A stretch of 64,000 bases of DNA from Brachypterus glaber (lineage: Eukaryota; Arthropoda; Insecta; Coleoptera; Kateretidae): the NCBI GenBank assembly GCA_958510825.1, contig OY294045.1, positions 9,041,916 through 9,105,915 on the forward strand. The letters run 5' to 3'. Position numbers and translations under genes: made by a program. Of this stretch, positions 32,069 to 42,924 are shown one piece after another. The notes beneath the pieces were generated by a model. That model ran no database searches and had not been told where the DNA came from. It saw only the letters and a list, made by a program, of their open reading frames with translations. Positions within the stretch are counted from its first letter, which is position 1, and each line of letters opens with the position of its first letter.

Positions 32069-32377
32069 ACAAATGTACCCTTTGAATTTATTTTTAACTA
32101 CTACATATTTGTGGTTTCATTACACAATTAAAATAAGCAATGTGATGGGATTACACAATACCTATAATTTACTGTAAATTATTTGCAATAAATCTGAAGA
32201 GTTTTCATAAATAATCGTAAAAGCACGTTTTGTAAACACGAAATTTTATCAGTAAAATTAATGCAAAACTGGTGATTTGTTTACCTATTGGTTACTAATT
32301 AGGTTTATACATTCAAACATGGACTATTCATAATGAATGTTTAGTTCAAATTAATCCTGTATTTAAAACAGATAGTG

Positions 32378-32798
32378 CACTGAAAAAAATGACGTTCTTG
32401 GCTCAAAGTAGTCGACACTCTTGGCAGTTATTCTCTAATTTAAAAGATGTGCATCTTCAAACAAAAGTATTTATCTTGTCCCAAGAAAAGTGTCGCTTTC
32501 GAAATATTTTTAAAATTCTCTTGGACCTGGCGCATTTGAGGCAAAAACCATTTATCTTGTTTTAAGATTGTTAAAAATTAAATAATTTTAAATACTTTGG
32601 CCCAAGAATTTTACTTTTATGACAAGACCACTCGCATTTCACACAAGATCAAAGAATTTTAAGTTAAAGAATCAGAAAGATCTTGGTAAGTGAATTATAT
32701 TTTCATGTTAAGAGAAGGCGCTTTTGGACTTATTCAAGAGGGCGTAGTATTTGGCCTAATTTCATATGCCATTACCGCAAAGGATCCTATTTTCAGTG
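32378..32798. mobile_element. CACTG-ended TIR element
   Basis: CACTGAAAAAAATGACG at the left and GATCCTATTTTCAGTG at the right. The interior carries loose TCTTG / CAAGA repeats like the larger element at 61336-62363. CACTG..CAGTG ends are compatible with CACTA-type transposons, but no transposase or clear duplication supports this. Confidence 0.55.
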
Positions 32799-33026
32799 TG
32801 AAATTTTTATTAAATAAATGGGTTTTGTAATGGACAGCAGTCCAATACGTTAGGCAACATAAATTTAGGTCTTCAATACCAAACCCAAAAAGAAAATTCC
32901 CTTCCAAAAGATAAAGATAAAGATAAAGATATGTTTATTGCTCCTTCGTTTTTACATGAAAAAATGTCCAGCAAACGTCAATTAAAAATTATTAAATTAT
33001 ACACTGGTACATATAAGTACCTAACA

Positions 33027-35879
33027 TTAAACATTAATAGAATTTACATTACAGTTCAAAAATTCTTCAAGTGTGTAAAACGGGTTATTCGAAAAATAAC
33101 GTTTAATTTTTTCTTTAAATTTCCGAGGGCCCAGATCAGTAAAAGAACGAGGTAACTTATTGTAGGTTTTGATTCCTAGATACCTGGGTCCCTTTTCAAA
33201 TCCGGCCGTTTTATGCCTAGGTATGCTAAGAGCATGAGGTTGCCTAGTGTTAATAGAGTTTAGATCCCTATTTGCCACAAATTTTTCCTTATTTTGGTGA
33301 ACAAAAAGTATCAAATTGTATAAGTACAGTGAATAAACCGTCATTATTTTGTTATCTATAAATAATTGTTTACAGTGACTTCTGTGTTTTGCACCACAGA
33401 GCGTTCTGACAATTTTCTTTTGAATAATGAAAATACGATCTAGAAGTGTCGAGCCCCCCCAGATAATTAGACCATATTCAATGTGGCTTTTTATGCTTGC
33501 ATTGTAAAAAGACAGGAGAAGACTTCTGGAGACGTTTTGTTTTAAATTATATAGTGCATAATGACAGCTGTTTAATTTTTTTGCAATATGGTTTACGTGG
33601 ACATTCCACGCTACTTTTTCTTCTAGCGAAATTCCAAGTAGTTTAAATTCTGTTACTTGTGGTACTGACTTTTTGTCACAGTAAATAAGGATACTACTGT
33701 CATTGTTTAATTTATTAAATTTTAGGATTGCTGATTTTTTTGGGTTTAAAATAAGAGAATTCTGCCTTGACCATGTGGCCATTAAATCTGTTAGAATTTT
33801 TAAAAGTTCCAAGAAGTCCTCCCTTGTACAGCATGATATTAATGAAGTATCGTCTGCATATTGGCAAAGCTTAAACCTCTTCTTAAACCTGTCGGGAATG
33901 CCATTTAATAAAAATTTTAAAAGGTCATTACTAAAAATTAAAAATAATAATGGGGAGAGAATTGCCCCTTGAGGTGTCCCTCTGCGGATATTTTTTGTGG
34001 ACGATTTGATTTTAACATTTGCCCGCTCACCTATGTCTGAAGTTAGTTCTACATATTGTTGCCTATTTTTGAGGTAGGAAATAAACCATTCGAGAGTTTT
34101 TCCCACTATACCATAGGATTCTAATTTTAAAATAATCAAATCAATGTCAAGGACATCAAACGCCCTTGTCATGTCAAAGAAGAGCCCTGAAACTATACTT
34201 TCTCCATTATCTACATTTTCTATTACGTAATCCAAAATTTCAAATAAGGCATAGCTGGTACTTAGCCCAGATCGAAAGCCATAATGGGAGGATGAAAGTA
34301 AATTGTACTTGTCAAAGTAGTTAACTAACCGATTACACATAACTTTGTCAATAATTTTTGCAAAGACAGACAGGTTAGATATTTGTCGATAATTAGTTAC
34401 ATCAGTTTTTATCCCTTTTTTGTGAATGACTACTACTTTTGCTTTTTTAAGTTGTTCTGGATATTTACCTTCCTTGAAAGAAGCATTTATCCAACTAGTG
34501 ACAACTGGGGTTATATTATCTATAATCAAACGTAAAATGTTACAAGGAATTTCGTCGGGGCCCGAGGACCATTTTTTTGAGGTTGCTATCATTGCAGTTT
34601 TTACCTCAGTCTCGGTTACCTCTCCACAGAACATGCTATGTGGTGTTTGCCTCTCACAAGTGTAGTTTATAGTTTCAGGGTTCAGACCAGGAATATCCTG
34701 TGTAAAAAATGTGTTGAAAATGTCCGCAACCTGCTTGGGGTCACTGACAGTCTCACCATCATATTCAACAGTTATTTTATTTATTTTTTTACTTCTAGTG
34801 GGGTCAAGGGTGTCTGAAATTAATTTCCAGGCATTCTTGACAATATTATCATCCTTGTTTAGTAATTTATTGTTATATTCCTTTTTTTTATTTGATAATT
34901 CTTTCTTATATTTATTTTTTAATTTAGAATATTGTTTTTTTATTTGATTATTATTGGTGTTTTTCCAAAGCCAGTGTAAATCACTAACCTTTTGTGCCAT
35001 TTCTTTAAGTTCTTTTGTTATCCACATACCTTTTTTTGGTGTTTTATACTTCACCTTTTCAACTGGAAAACTTTCATTAAATATTTTATAAAATATGTTA
35101 AAAAAATTATCAAATTTATCATCTGCTAGAGCTGATCTGTGAACTAAGCCCCAGTCTGCTGTAGCAATAGCTTCAACAAATTTGTTTTTATTATTTTGTG
35201 AGAAATCTCTTCGATAAATAAATTTATTAGAACTTTTTGGTTGGCCAGATTTATCTACACTTAGTGATATCACTTTGTGATCAGTGAATTCCGCTGACTT
35301 TAGCGAAACACTATAAGTGAACTCACAATTTGTGAAAATATTATCAAGTAGTGCCTTGTACCGAGTTGGTTTATTCACTGTTGGTTTAAGATTAAAACCA
35401 TTTAGTATATCTAGAAATCTGTTGACATTACGGTGCTTGGTGAGCAAGCAAATGTTAAAGTCTCCACTTAAAAAAATAAATTTACATTTACCTTTGACAA
35501 AATTAAGAAGGTTTTCAAGCTTACACAGAAATGTGTCCATGTTACCATTTGGGGCCCGATACATAGATATATATATGCATTTAGCATCATTCAATACAAA
35601 CTTGCAGCATGTGAATTCAAACACTCTTTCAATACATTTTATTGGGGTATCTAACTCCTCAACTTTAAAATCTGAGCGGGCAAATAGGGAAGTACCTCCT
35701 CCAGCTCGTTCTGACCTAAAAAAATTTGAAATATTAACATAATTTTCTAAGCTAAAATGTTTAATTTCGTGATTTTTTAACCACGTTTCACACACTGATA
35801 ATAAATTAGGATTAAAATTTGATAAAAACAAGTCAAGGTTTAGTTTTTTCTTCCTTACACTTCTACTGTTGATTTGCAT
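33027..35879 (-). CDS. CR1-like ORF2: AP endonuclease and reverse transcriptase
   Basis: 950 aa, full length for the group. N-terminal endonuclease/exonuclease/phosphatase domain (about 1-205) with its active-site series: N4, E31 in CETW, Y107 in MYRAPN, GDFN 139-142, and TDH 199-201. This domain nicks target DNA. The RT (about 430-720) has WSSGPDEIP, VVVIHKKG, YGFRSGLST, motif A FFDMTRAFDVLD (568-579), RRGTPQGAILSPLLF and catalytic YADD (674-677). The C-terminal region has EYGLIIWGG and QKKIVRTLCGAK. No RNase H. The first Met overlaps the end of ORF1 by 17 nt, so translation is probably coupled or reinitiated. All catalytic residues are present; it could be active or very recently so. ORFs on the other strand are shadows. 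Confidence 0.93.
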   Translation of the reverse strand: MQINSRSVRKKKLNLDLFLSNFNPNLLSVCETWLKNHEIKHFSLENYVNISNFFRSERAGGGTSLFARSDFKVEELDTPIKCIERVFEFTCCKFVLNDAKCIYISMYRAPNGNMDTFLCKLENLLNFVKGKCKFIFLSGDFNICLLTKHRNVNRFLDILNGFNLKPTVNKPTRYKALLDNIFTNCEFTYSVSLKSAEFTDHKVISLSVDKSGQPKSSNKFIYRRDFSQNNKNKFVEAIATADWGLVHRSALADDKFDNFFNIFYKIFNESFPVEKVKYKTPKKGMWITKELKEMAQKVSDLHWLWKNTNNNQIKKQYSKLKNKYKKELSNKKKEYNNKLLNKDDNIVKNAWKLISDTLDPTRSKKINKITVEYDGETVSDPKQVADIFNTFFTQDIPGLNPETINYTCERQTPHSMFCGEVTETEVKTAMIATSKKWSSGPDEIPCNILRLIIDNITPVVTSWINASFKEGKYPEQLKKAKVVVIHKKGIKTDVTNYRQISNLSVFAKIIDKVMCNRLVNYFDKYNLLSSSHYGFRSGLSTSYALFEILDYVIENVDNGESIVSGLFFDMTRAFDVLDIDLIILKLESYGIVGKTLEWFISYLKNRQQYVELTSDIGERANVKIKSSTKNIRRGTPQGAILSPLLFLIFSNDLLKFLLNGIPDRFKKRFKLCQYADDTSLISCCTREDFLELLKILTDLMATWSRQNSLILNPKKSAILKFNKLNNDSSILIYCDKKSVPQVTEFKLLGISLEEKVAWNVHVNHIAKKLNSCHYALYNLKQNVSRSLLLSFYNASIKSHIEYGLIIWGGSTLLDRIFIIQKKIVRTLCGAKHRSHCKQLFIDNKIMTVYSLYLYNLILFVHQNKEKFVANRDLNSINTRQPHALSIPRHKTAGFEKGPRYLGIKTYNKLPRSFTDLGPRKFKEKIKRYFSNNPFYTLEEFLNCNVNSINV

Positions 35880-36891
35880 GAGGCCTATTGTTGAATGATC
35901 TGTTTTGCGGTCGATATTTTTGGTATTTTCGCCTGTTTTGAAAGCGAAAATCTTGGATTGTCACATGTCTAGGCCAACAACCTGGATTCATTATTGCATT
36001 GTAGTGCTCTTCAGGTATTTCCACCTTATAGGCTTTGTGTGAACCGTAGGATTTAGTCTCCGTCACAAATATTTTGTTTACATCTTCTTCTTTGAGGTTA
36101 AGTTTTGACATAACATGATTTATCATTTTTTCTGGTGTTGTTCGCATGCTAAGGTTGGTAACAAAGAGAGATTTTGTAGGAGGAGCGGGTTCCAAATTAC
36201 AGGAATCTAGATTACCCGTAACTTTCTTTGTTTGCCGTACGGACTGATGTTTTCTAGGTGTGACGCCCTCTATTATTGAAGATCCAACACCATTGTTATT
36301 AGTATGCTCACCGCTAGATGACGCTGAAACATTTGCTGCTGGACGCGGGGCCCCATTTTTGGGGCGTTGGCTCATAATTTCTTGAGCGCTGTTTGAATTT
36401 AGGAAGTTACCTGATTCTTTTTTTTGCAAGCTGTCCTTCATATTGCCATTCATTGGTTTTTCTGTCTGTTTGACATGTTTACAGGTGTCGCAAACTGTTA
36501 TACCAGACTCCAAAACATTTATCTTGAAATGTAAAAGCTGAATAGTCTCTTGAAGACTTTTTATATAATTCTTGAGATTTGGTACCTCCGATGATTGCGA
36601 TTTATCCATAATCGTGCTGACAGAACTATCATTGTCACTTAGGTTGAGGTTAGAATCTTCGCCGGCTTGGTCCAAGCATTCTTTGCACATGTAATCAGCC
36701 TCTTCTGACGAAAGTTGAGTACATCTTAGGTGCACAAAACGTAAACACGATTCGCACTGCAATTTTTTAGCCTTTGTAATACCAGTTTGACACAAAATAC
36801 ACGTTTTTGATGATTTTTGGCTAGATTGACTTGAAAAAGTACCTTCATCGGTCGCCATTTTTAGTAGCGCTTTCTCTTCATATGAAAACAT
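35863..36891 (-). CDS. CR1-like ORF1: PHD-finger RNA-binding protein
   Basis: 342 aa. Residues 31-72 form a C4HC3 PHD-type zinc finger: C31-x2-C34, C46-x2-C49, H54-x2-C57, C69-x2-C72. A leucine-rich helix at about 104-130 could be a coiled coil for trimerisation or dimerisation. Residues about 240-318 (KSLFVTNLSMRTTPEKMIN to HVTIQDFRF) look like a degenerate RRM-type fold, and the tail is Arg/Asn/Gln-rich, fitting nucleic-acid binding. ORF1 proteins chaperone the RNA in the RNP. A second Met at residue 12 (MATDEG) is an equally plausible start. It ends inside ORF2. Confidence 0.85.
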   Translation of the reverse strand: MFSYEEKALLKMATDEGTFSSQSSQKSSKTCILCQTGITKAKKLQCESCLRFVHLRCTQLSSEEADYMCKECLDQAGEDSNLNLSDNDSSVSTIMDKSQSSEVPNLKNYIKSLQETIQLLHFKINVLESGITVCDTCKHVKQTEKPMNGNMKDSLQKKESGNFLNSNSAQEIMSQRPKNGAPRPAANVSASSSGEHTNNNGVGSSIIEGVTPRKHQSVRQTKKVTGNLDSCNLEPAPPTKSLFVTNLSMRTTPEKMINHVMSKLNLKEEDVNKIFVTETKSYGSHKAYKVEIPEEHYNAIMNPGCWPRHVTIQDFRFQNRRKYQKYRPQNRSFNNRPHANQQ

Positions 36892-37199
36892 AATTCATTT
36901 GCTATAAGACCTTCCTAATTCTTTAATTCAAATTTCTTTGGTCTTGTATGAAATGCTTGAAAGAAACTAAAATTCTAAGTGGCCTTCAGTTAAAGTCAAA
37001 ATTGTTTCGAATGAAGTGAAGCATCTGATGAAAGAGTTTTTCTTTTATCATAAGAAATTTGTGTCTTGTGTCAAGACAACACAGTAATTGGCACAAAAGT
37101 ATTTTTCTTAATTCAAAATATCTGCTTATTGTGTCAAAACTCTACGACATTTTAATAAAATTAAGAAATTCTTGATCCTTACTCATATTGGAGTTGATT

Positions 37200-38373
37200 T
37201 AAATAAACCATAGAAAAAATGTTATCTCTCCAAAATATAAATTTATTGTCTATTAAACAAACATTACAGCGACAATTGTTTCGACTTTTTTAACATAAAG
37301 TCATTTTCAAGCTACAAATAATGAAAAATTAGGTTGAAAATGGTACAATTCCTTTTAGAAAACCTTACTTTTTAAATTTATAAACAAAATAACTTGAGTA
37401 CACATTATTAGAAATGTCATACTGACCTTAACTCTATTATTTTTATAAAATCTTAAAAATTTAAACAAAAAGAAAACTACAATAAGTTAAAATAAAATAA
37501 ATTAATGAAATCTAAAATTTTAAATTGAATAAAAATCTGGGACATCTATCATAAAATAATCCAAACTATACTTCAAACAGACTAAAGGAATTATCTTTAA
37601 ACTGCAAAAAAGGTAGATAAATATAAAAAAAGAAAAAGATTAATTTATATTTAACTTGGTAATTGGAATAAAATTGAAGAGGTGGCAGCAAATTCACATC
37701 AAAAACTCAAAAACAAACCAAAAAGGGAACAAAATTTTTGGAAAAGTTTTTAAACAAAAATATTTACTCCAAAGATTAATGCTCTGTAAGGGGACAGGCA
37801 ACAATATCCGGTCTAACGTTTAAAACATTATTGTAAACATAAATGTTCAAAAAATCTATTTGTTCATTAACTAACCTATCCCTATGGAACCTTTTGTTGT
37901 ACAAAATGGCAAATTGTTCTAGCAGATCTGTAACTCTATCGTTCCTCGAAATATGCAAAACGCTTACTTCATTTTCATAGTCATGGTTGTTGCACAACAC
38001 ATGGTTGGCAAAGTTGGACTTATAGTTAAGACCTGCTAGATCAACATTATTTGCACGTAGTAAACGAAAGTGTTCGTTGGTTCTTATACAGATTTTACGA
38101 TAACTACGGCCTATGTAAAAGCTATCACAGGAACAGGTCAGTTTATAAACGCCGCTCCTTTCCAAAGGATTAATTTTGTCCTTTTTATGGGATAATAGGA
38201 GGTTGAGGTTAGAGGGGGCTGAAAAGGACACGGAAATTTTAAATTGAGATAGGAGTTTTTTGATTTTTAAAGAAGGGGGACCTATGTATGGAATACTACA
38301 AAAGGATGATGGGTTTAGGGTTGAAATAGGTATAAGGGAGGTGACTTTTGCTAAACTATATTTTAATAAATGC
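37200..38373 (-). mobile_element. Penelope-like element 2, 5'-truncated
   Basis: Only the C-terminal end of the protein and the 3' region survive. The 5' break falls exactly at the CACTGCCCAGTAAAAG terminus of a family Y repeat (38373). Different lineage from element 1, with low protein similarity and different 3' sequence. 37340-37775 is AT-rich 3' UTR. Confidence 0.75.
37261..37318 (-). ncRNA. Degraded hammerhead-like motif of Penelope-like element 2
   Basis: Minus strand: CTTGAAAAT, then GACTTT..AAAGTC as helix II, GAAA, palindromic ACAATTGT and C. Order and spacing match a Penelope-type hammerhead, with GAAA and a good helix II, but the CTGANGA core reads TTGAAAA. Probably a relic. Confidence 0.4.
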
Positions 38374-38375
38374 AC
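37776..38375 (-). pseudogene. Penelope-like GIY-YIG endonuclease fragment
   Basis: Reads FCSIPYIGPPSLKIKKLL (the RT-endonuclease linker; element 1 has YISIPYIGPISQSIANLF), then SGVYKLTC, FYIGRSYRKICIRTNEHFR and the nuclease C-terminus ending at TEH. Catalytic GVY, YIG, Arg and Glu-type positions are visible. The open frame extends a few codons further upstream to a Met supplied by the flanking family Y repeat, so that start is a chimera, not the native one. The RT is entirely missing. Confidence 0.82.
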
Positions 38376-39220
38376 TGCCCAGTAAAAGAGCTTTCCCATT
38401 TTTCACCTCCGCGCGTAAAATGGATTTTTTTATTATCAGATTCACTTTCAGCAACCACCTTAGTATACCAATTTTCACGAAAACTACCCTCTGCCCCTTC
38501 GGGGGTGAAGTTAGAATTTTGTTATAATCAGATTCCCTTTCAACAACCTCAAAAAGCCCAATATACCAATTTTCACGAAAACTACCCCTCACCCCTCAAG
38601 GGGTGGATTTAGAATATTTTTATTATCAGATTCACTTTCAACAACCTCAAAAACCCCAATAAACCAGTTTTCACGAAAACTACCCCCCACCCTCGGGGGT
38701 GAAATTAGGAAAAAAATATTATCAGATTTATATTCGTCGACCACAAAAACCCCTATGTACCAATCTTTACAAAAATATTTAAAAATATTTACCCCCCGAC
38801 CCCCGTGGGGGTGGAGTTAAAATTTTTTTATTATCAGATTCAATTTCAGCAACCTTGAAAACCCCGATACATCAATTTTCAAATTTTTGTAAAAAAAATG
38901 TATTTTTCCTCATTTGCCCCCTTGCCGCACACCAATGTTCACCAAAAACAATCCCGAGCGAGAACTTTTGGTAACATACCTATATGCCAAATTTCAAAAA
39001 GTCTCTAGCTTAAAGCGTTCTTAAGTTATCGTGCTCACAAGATTTCCCGGACAGACCGACCGATCGAGCGACAATTTTTTTCTTTGCTCGAAATTGATTT
39101 CTATCGACGTAAAACGTCATAAAACGCAAAAATACACACGAATACAAGCCTTTCCGAAATTTTCAAAAAAATTTCAAAATGGGAAAACAAAATATTTCCC
39201 GTGGTGCAAAAAAATGAAGG
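38373..39220 (+). repeat. Family Y element with ~100-bp internal tandem array
   Basis: Starts CACTGCCCAGTAAAAG, TTTTCACCTCCGCGCG, then five units of 90-115 bp, each with TTATCAGATTCACTTTC, an AATTTTCACGAAAACTACCC stretch and a variable CCCC..GGGGTG block. It ends in TCCCGGACAGACCGACCG and AAACGTCATAAAACG. Copies: 40288-40443, 47660-48359 (inverted), 58235-58560. Small open frames inside are repeat artefacts. Confidence 0.8.
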
Positions 39221-39566
39221 AATTCATGCAAGAGTAACTTCCTTTTACTGAAGAGCCTTCGGTTTTCACTAAAATAAGATGTACAGTACTGTGAAGAGCG
39301 TAATAACATTATTGTTGTTTTCTTGTGAACCAGATTTATCTGAAATCGAATGTATATTAAATTAAGTCCTTCGGATAACTGAATTTTCCTGTGCATTTTC
39401 TAAATAAATCAATCTAAGTGATCAATGTTTTCTTTGTCGGAATTGAAATTTTCATCAAAGCAAATAAAATTGATGATCAACAATTTTGCTCTGCTCGAAG
39501 GTTTTGCATTTACGTTGAATTCGATTTTAAATTGGAAAAATAATCAGAATTTACGGATTTTGTATA

Positions 39567-40201
39567 CAGAGCGGTCCAAAAGTCACCCCTCTTAACTTTT
39601 GAACCAGTTGAGATATCGACTTCAAATTTGAAACTTTTAAATAAGACAACTTAAACTATCTTTTAGCATATATTTAATACTTTCAGCTTTTAAAATGTGG
39701 GCAGGGGGGCATGGGGGCACATTTTTTTAAATAAAAAGGGGGGTCGTGTAATACATCATTTTAAAGCTTATAAAATTCTCCATTTAACTCCATATTTTAA
39801 AATTAAAAAAAAAATTGGGTTTAACATGGGGTTGAAAATGAAAAATTATTAATGTCAAAATTCCTCTAAAAAAAAAAACAAATAATTTTTAAAAAATGCC
39901 TAATTTCATCATAAAAAAATGTTAATTATACTTTTAAACTAATTTTAGTTGACATAAATAAAAATTTATAAAAAAAAAATTAAAAAATCGAATGTTTTGG
40001 CACAAAAAATTGAAAAATCAAAACCTTAAAAAACATTTTTAAAAAAATTAAAAATGTTAGTTTAAATAGAGAATTTTATAAGTTTTAAAATGATGTATCA
40101 CACGACCCCCCTTTCCATTTAAAAAAATGTCCCCCCATGCCCCCTATATATCAACTCGTTCAAAAGTTAAAGGGGGGGGGGGTGAATTTTGGACCGCACT
40201 G
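39567..40201. mobile_element. Family Z TIR element, copy 1
   Basis: TA-CAGAGCGGTCCAAAAGTC to GAATTTTGGACCGCACTG-TA. Near the ends are inverted AACTTTTGAAC and C-run/G-run stretches, and inner arms share GGGTCGTGTAATACATCATT. CAGTGCGGTCCAAAAGT-type ends with TA duplication fit Tc1/mariner. Non-coding. Confidence 0.82.
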
Positions 40202-40287
40202 TATATTATATTCCTATAAGGTAATAATATAAGTTAATAATATAATAAACACATTGTGATATCACCAGAACCAAGTATTTCAGAGGG

Positions 40288-40443
40288 CACATATAGCCAT
40301 CGGTCCCCCTGGGTCTAACTCCACCACGTGGGTAGTTTTTGTAAAAATTGGTAATTTTTAAGGTTGCTTAAAGTGAATCTGATAATAAAAAATCCATTTC
40401 ACGCGCGGAGGTGAAAATGGGAAAGCTCCTTTACTGGGCAGTG
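40288..40443 (-). repeat. Family Y fragment
   Basis: One inverted terminal unit: AGTGAATCTGATAATAAAAA, CACGCGCGGAGGTGAAAATG and TTTACTGGGCAGTG. Confidence 0.8.
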
Positions 40444-41546
40444 TATTTTTTTATTCGAAAGGGCCCCTAAAACGCGTTTTTCTGTAGGCAAATTCCAATA
40501 CCAAATGGGCAAATCATCTCCCATTCAAAATCATTTAAATGCATGTTATCTGAGCAAAGTTTGCGTTTCTTGTTGAACCGTGAGCTAAAACGATTTCAGA
40601 TAAAAGTTTAAACTGAAATCAGTCAGACATAAAAGTTGGGTAAATTGCGGTCTGCGCAAACAAAATGCCATACTTCAGTAAGCAGAGTAATATAAACATA
40701 TCTTTACAAAAGAAAATTGATCATCAGCAAATTGTTTTACGGCATTCGGATTTATAAAACTCTCTACAGGTTTATTGGTAGAAAAGTAAGGTTTTACATT
40801 TGGTATTATGGATCGAATAATCCAAATTACATCGGCATTTAGTACTACTAAGAGTGCACTAGTGCCGATGTATTGAAATCTTCGCCAAAAAGTCAAAGTC
40901 TTTGACCACATTTTTTTCACATTTCTCGACGTTTTAGACCATTCTGAGTCCAAATCAGTAAAAAAAAATTTTCGTCCGTCTGTCTGTCTGTCTGGGTGTA
41001 AACTCTCTAACTCCATTTCTACATGAGATATCGACTTGCGGTTTTTTGCATATTGTTTATTATCGTATTCCGAAGAGCTGATTAGATTTTGGGGGTAAAC
41101 GATTGGGGGTAAGGGGGTAAAAATAGGGTAAAACTCCTATTTTTAGCGTTTTTATTTTTAATTAAGGCAATTATTATTGTATTTGGTTAATTTAGCACTT
41201 ATATAAAATTTTAAATTGGTCAAAAAACGTTATAAACAACGTTTTCCTAAAACGCATTGTTTTCGAGATATTGGCGTTTAAAGCAGTAAAAGGTTTTTTA
41301 GCATATCTCACATATTTATAACCCGATTTCAAAAAATTATATTTTAAATAAAAGCTCTTTTTAAGCCCTATAAAAAATGTTATATACAGTTTATTGCAGG
41401 AATATAATGTTTTAAAGATACAGAATTTAAAATCAAACAAAACACCTAGTTTGAAATTTGCAAACTAGATGGCTCTAGTGTACAATAGTGCCGATGTTTT
41501 GACAGGGTGCTTGCAACGTTTCATCTAGTTAAATTTCTAATACATA
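40444..41546. other. No recognisable gene
   Basis: Contains the phrase GCTGATTAGATTTTGGGGGT (41078-41097) that recurs at 47464-47483, each time with GTAAACGATTGGGGGTAAG. The open frame at 40675-41016 (minus) has no domain signature. Confidence 0.5.
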
Positions 41547-42700
41547 CACGGTGTATTTTTACTACCTAGTATCTTAAAGGGTTCATTAGTTCAAAAGTCG
41601 TAGTTCCCCCTTAACCCATTTTTAGACATATATTTATAGAAAATATGAAGAAAAGTTCCTATATGATTTATATATAAATAAATGATGTTTAGGGGGAGCT
41701 GCTACCCTTTATAAGTGGCTAAAAAACAGTTTTTATTTAATAACTAACGAACCCTTTAAGATATAGCAACGAGATTTTTGCTCGTGATCCAATATTAATA
41801 AGGCCTATCTTCATATGTTATTTTTGTGTCGTTATTTTATCCAGGGATGTTCGAAACGGGGGGATTTATCAGTTTTTTGCCCCAAACTTCTTTTTGTGTA
41901 ACTTTTTTTGTATGTTTTTTAATACTACTACTAGAATAGTATTCCTTAGGTAAAAACACATAAAAAAGGTACTTTTGTTGTAGTACGGTAGGATTAACCG
42001 TTTTCGAGCAAAATTAATTTGAAGGTAAAATTTTACGTTTTTAGGAAGACAAATTTAACATTAAAAAAAAAATTGAATGATACATAGTGAATGTACAAAA
42101 ACAAAAACAAAACAAAAAGTTCCTATATGATTTATATATAAATAAGTGATGTTTAGGGGGAGCTGCGACCCTTTATAAGTGGCTAAAAAACAGTTTTTAT
42201 TTAATAACTAACGAACCCTTTAAGATATAGAAACGAGATTTTTGCTCGTGATCCAATATTAATAAGGCCTATCTTCATATGTTATTTTTGTGTCGTTATT
42301 TTATCCAGGGATGTTCGAAACGGGGGGATTTATCAGTTTTTTGCCCCAAACTTCTTTTTGTGTAACTTTTTTTGTATGTTTTTTAATACTACTACTAGAA
42401 TAGTATTCCTTAGGTAAAAACACATAAAAAAGGTACTTTTGTTGTAGTAGGGTAGGATTAACCGTTTTCGAGCAAAATTAATTTGGAGGTAAAATTTTAC
42501 GTTTTTAGGAAGACAAATTTAACATTTAAAAAAAATTTGAATGATACATAGTGAATGTACATCAAAAACTAAGAATAAATCTTCACAACTTTTTTTCTTA
42601 GTTTTTCATGTAAAATCACCCTTTAATTTTGAAAGGCTTAAGATATTAATAAAATTGGTCGAGTTTTGGGATATAAGGCAAAAAGAAAACAACGCCAAAA
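41547..42700 (+). mobile_element. Family W element, copy with tandem duplication
   Basis: TA-CACGGTGTATTTTTACTAC opens it, followed by W-type interior (AACGAACCCTTTAAGATATA, AGGATTAACCGTTTTCGAG). The right part has the TTTTCATGTAAAATCACCC type of centre, but no clean right terminus is seen. Confidence 0.65.
41651..42578. repeat. 464-bp tandem duplication
   Basis: TTCCTATATGATTTATATAT starts both units (41656 and 42120). The units are nearly identical over 464 bp (for example AATAAATGATG against AATAAGTGATG). The join is an A-rich ACAAAAACAAAAAC stretch. Confidence 0.9.
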
Positions 42701-42924
42701 AGTCCAAACCAAACGGACAGTTTCGTTTATTCTTTGTAAACATTCTTAGTGTTGATTAAAGCGTAAAAGGCATTTTAGTCATAGACTTTTTGAATGTTAA
42801 CATATAGTCAAATATAGACCAGATAAAAACATAAATAAAAATATAAACAACCATTTAAAAAACGCCACCCACTACGGTAAAATCAGTCAAAACTGATTAT
42901 CTTATCTGGTCTAAGTCCAAACCA

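Larger units (their letters stand above)
32907..36920 (-). mobile_element. CR1-like non-LTR retrotransposon, coding-intact
   Basis: Minus strand from upstream of 36891 to an ATCTTT microsatellite tail at 32907-32930. It carries two overlapping open frames, a PHD-finger ORF1 and an endonuclease-RT ORF2, with no stop or frameshift in either. A short-repeat tail instead of poly-A and a PHD-bearing ORF1 point to the CR1 group. The 5' limit is not clear; sequence 36921-37199 may be 5' UTR or flank. Confidence 0.85.

Noticed and set aside
35317..35742. 141-aa plus-strand frame, and others at 33703-34947
   Set aside because: Antisense shadows of the CR1-like ORF2.
37021..37065. CTGATGA followed by AAAGAGTTTTTCTTT, resembling a hammerhead core
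   Set aside because: No GAAA directly after the helix II-like stretch and no helix I or III; taken as chance.
38373..39060. Repeat-spacer look of the family Y array
   Set aside because: Whole ~100-bp units repeat, including the supposed spacers; a tandem array, not CRISPR.
40675..41016. 113-aa minus-strand frame with a Cys/Trp pattern
   Set aside because: No known motif, and it overlaps TCTGTCTGTC repeat text.
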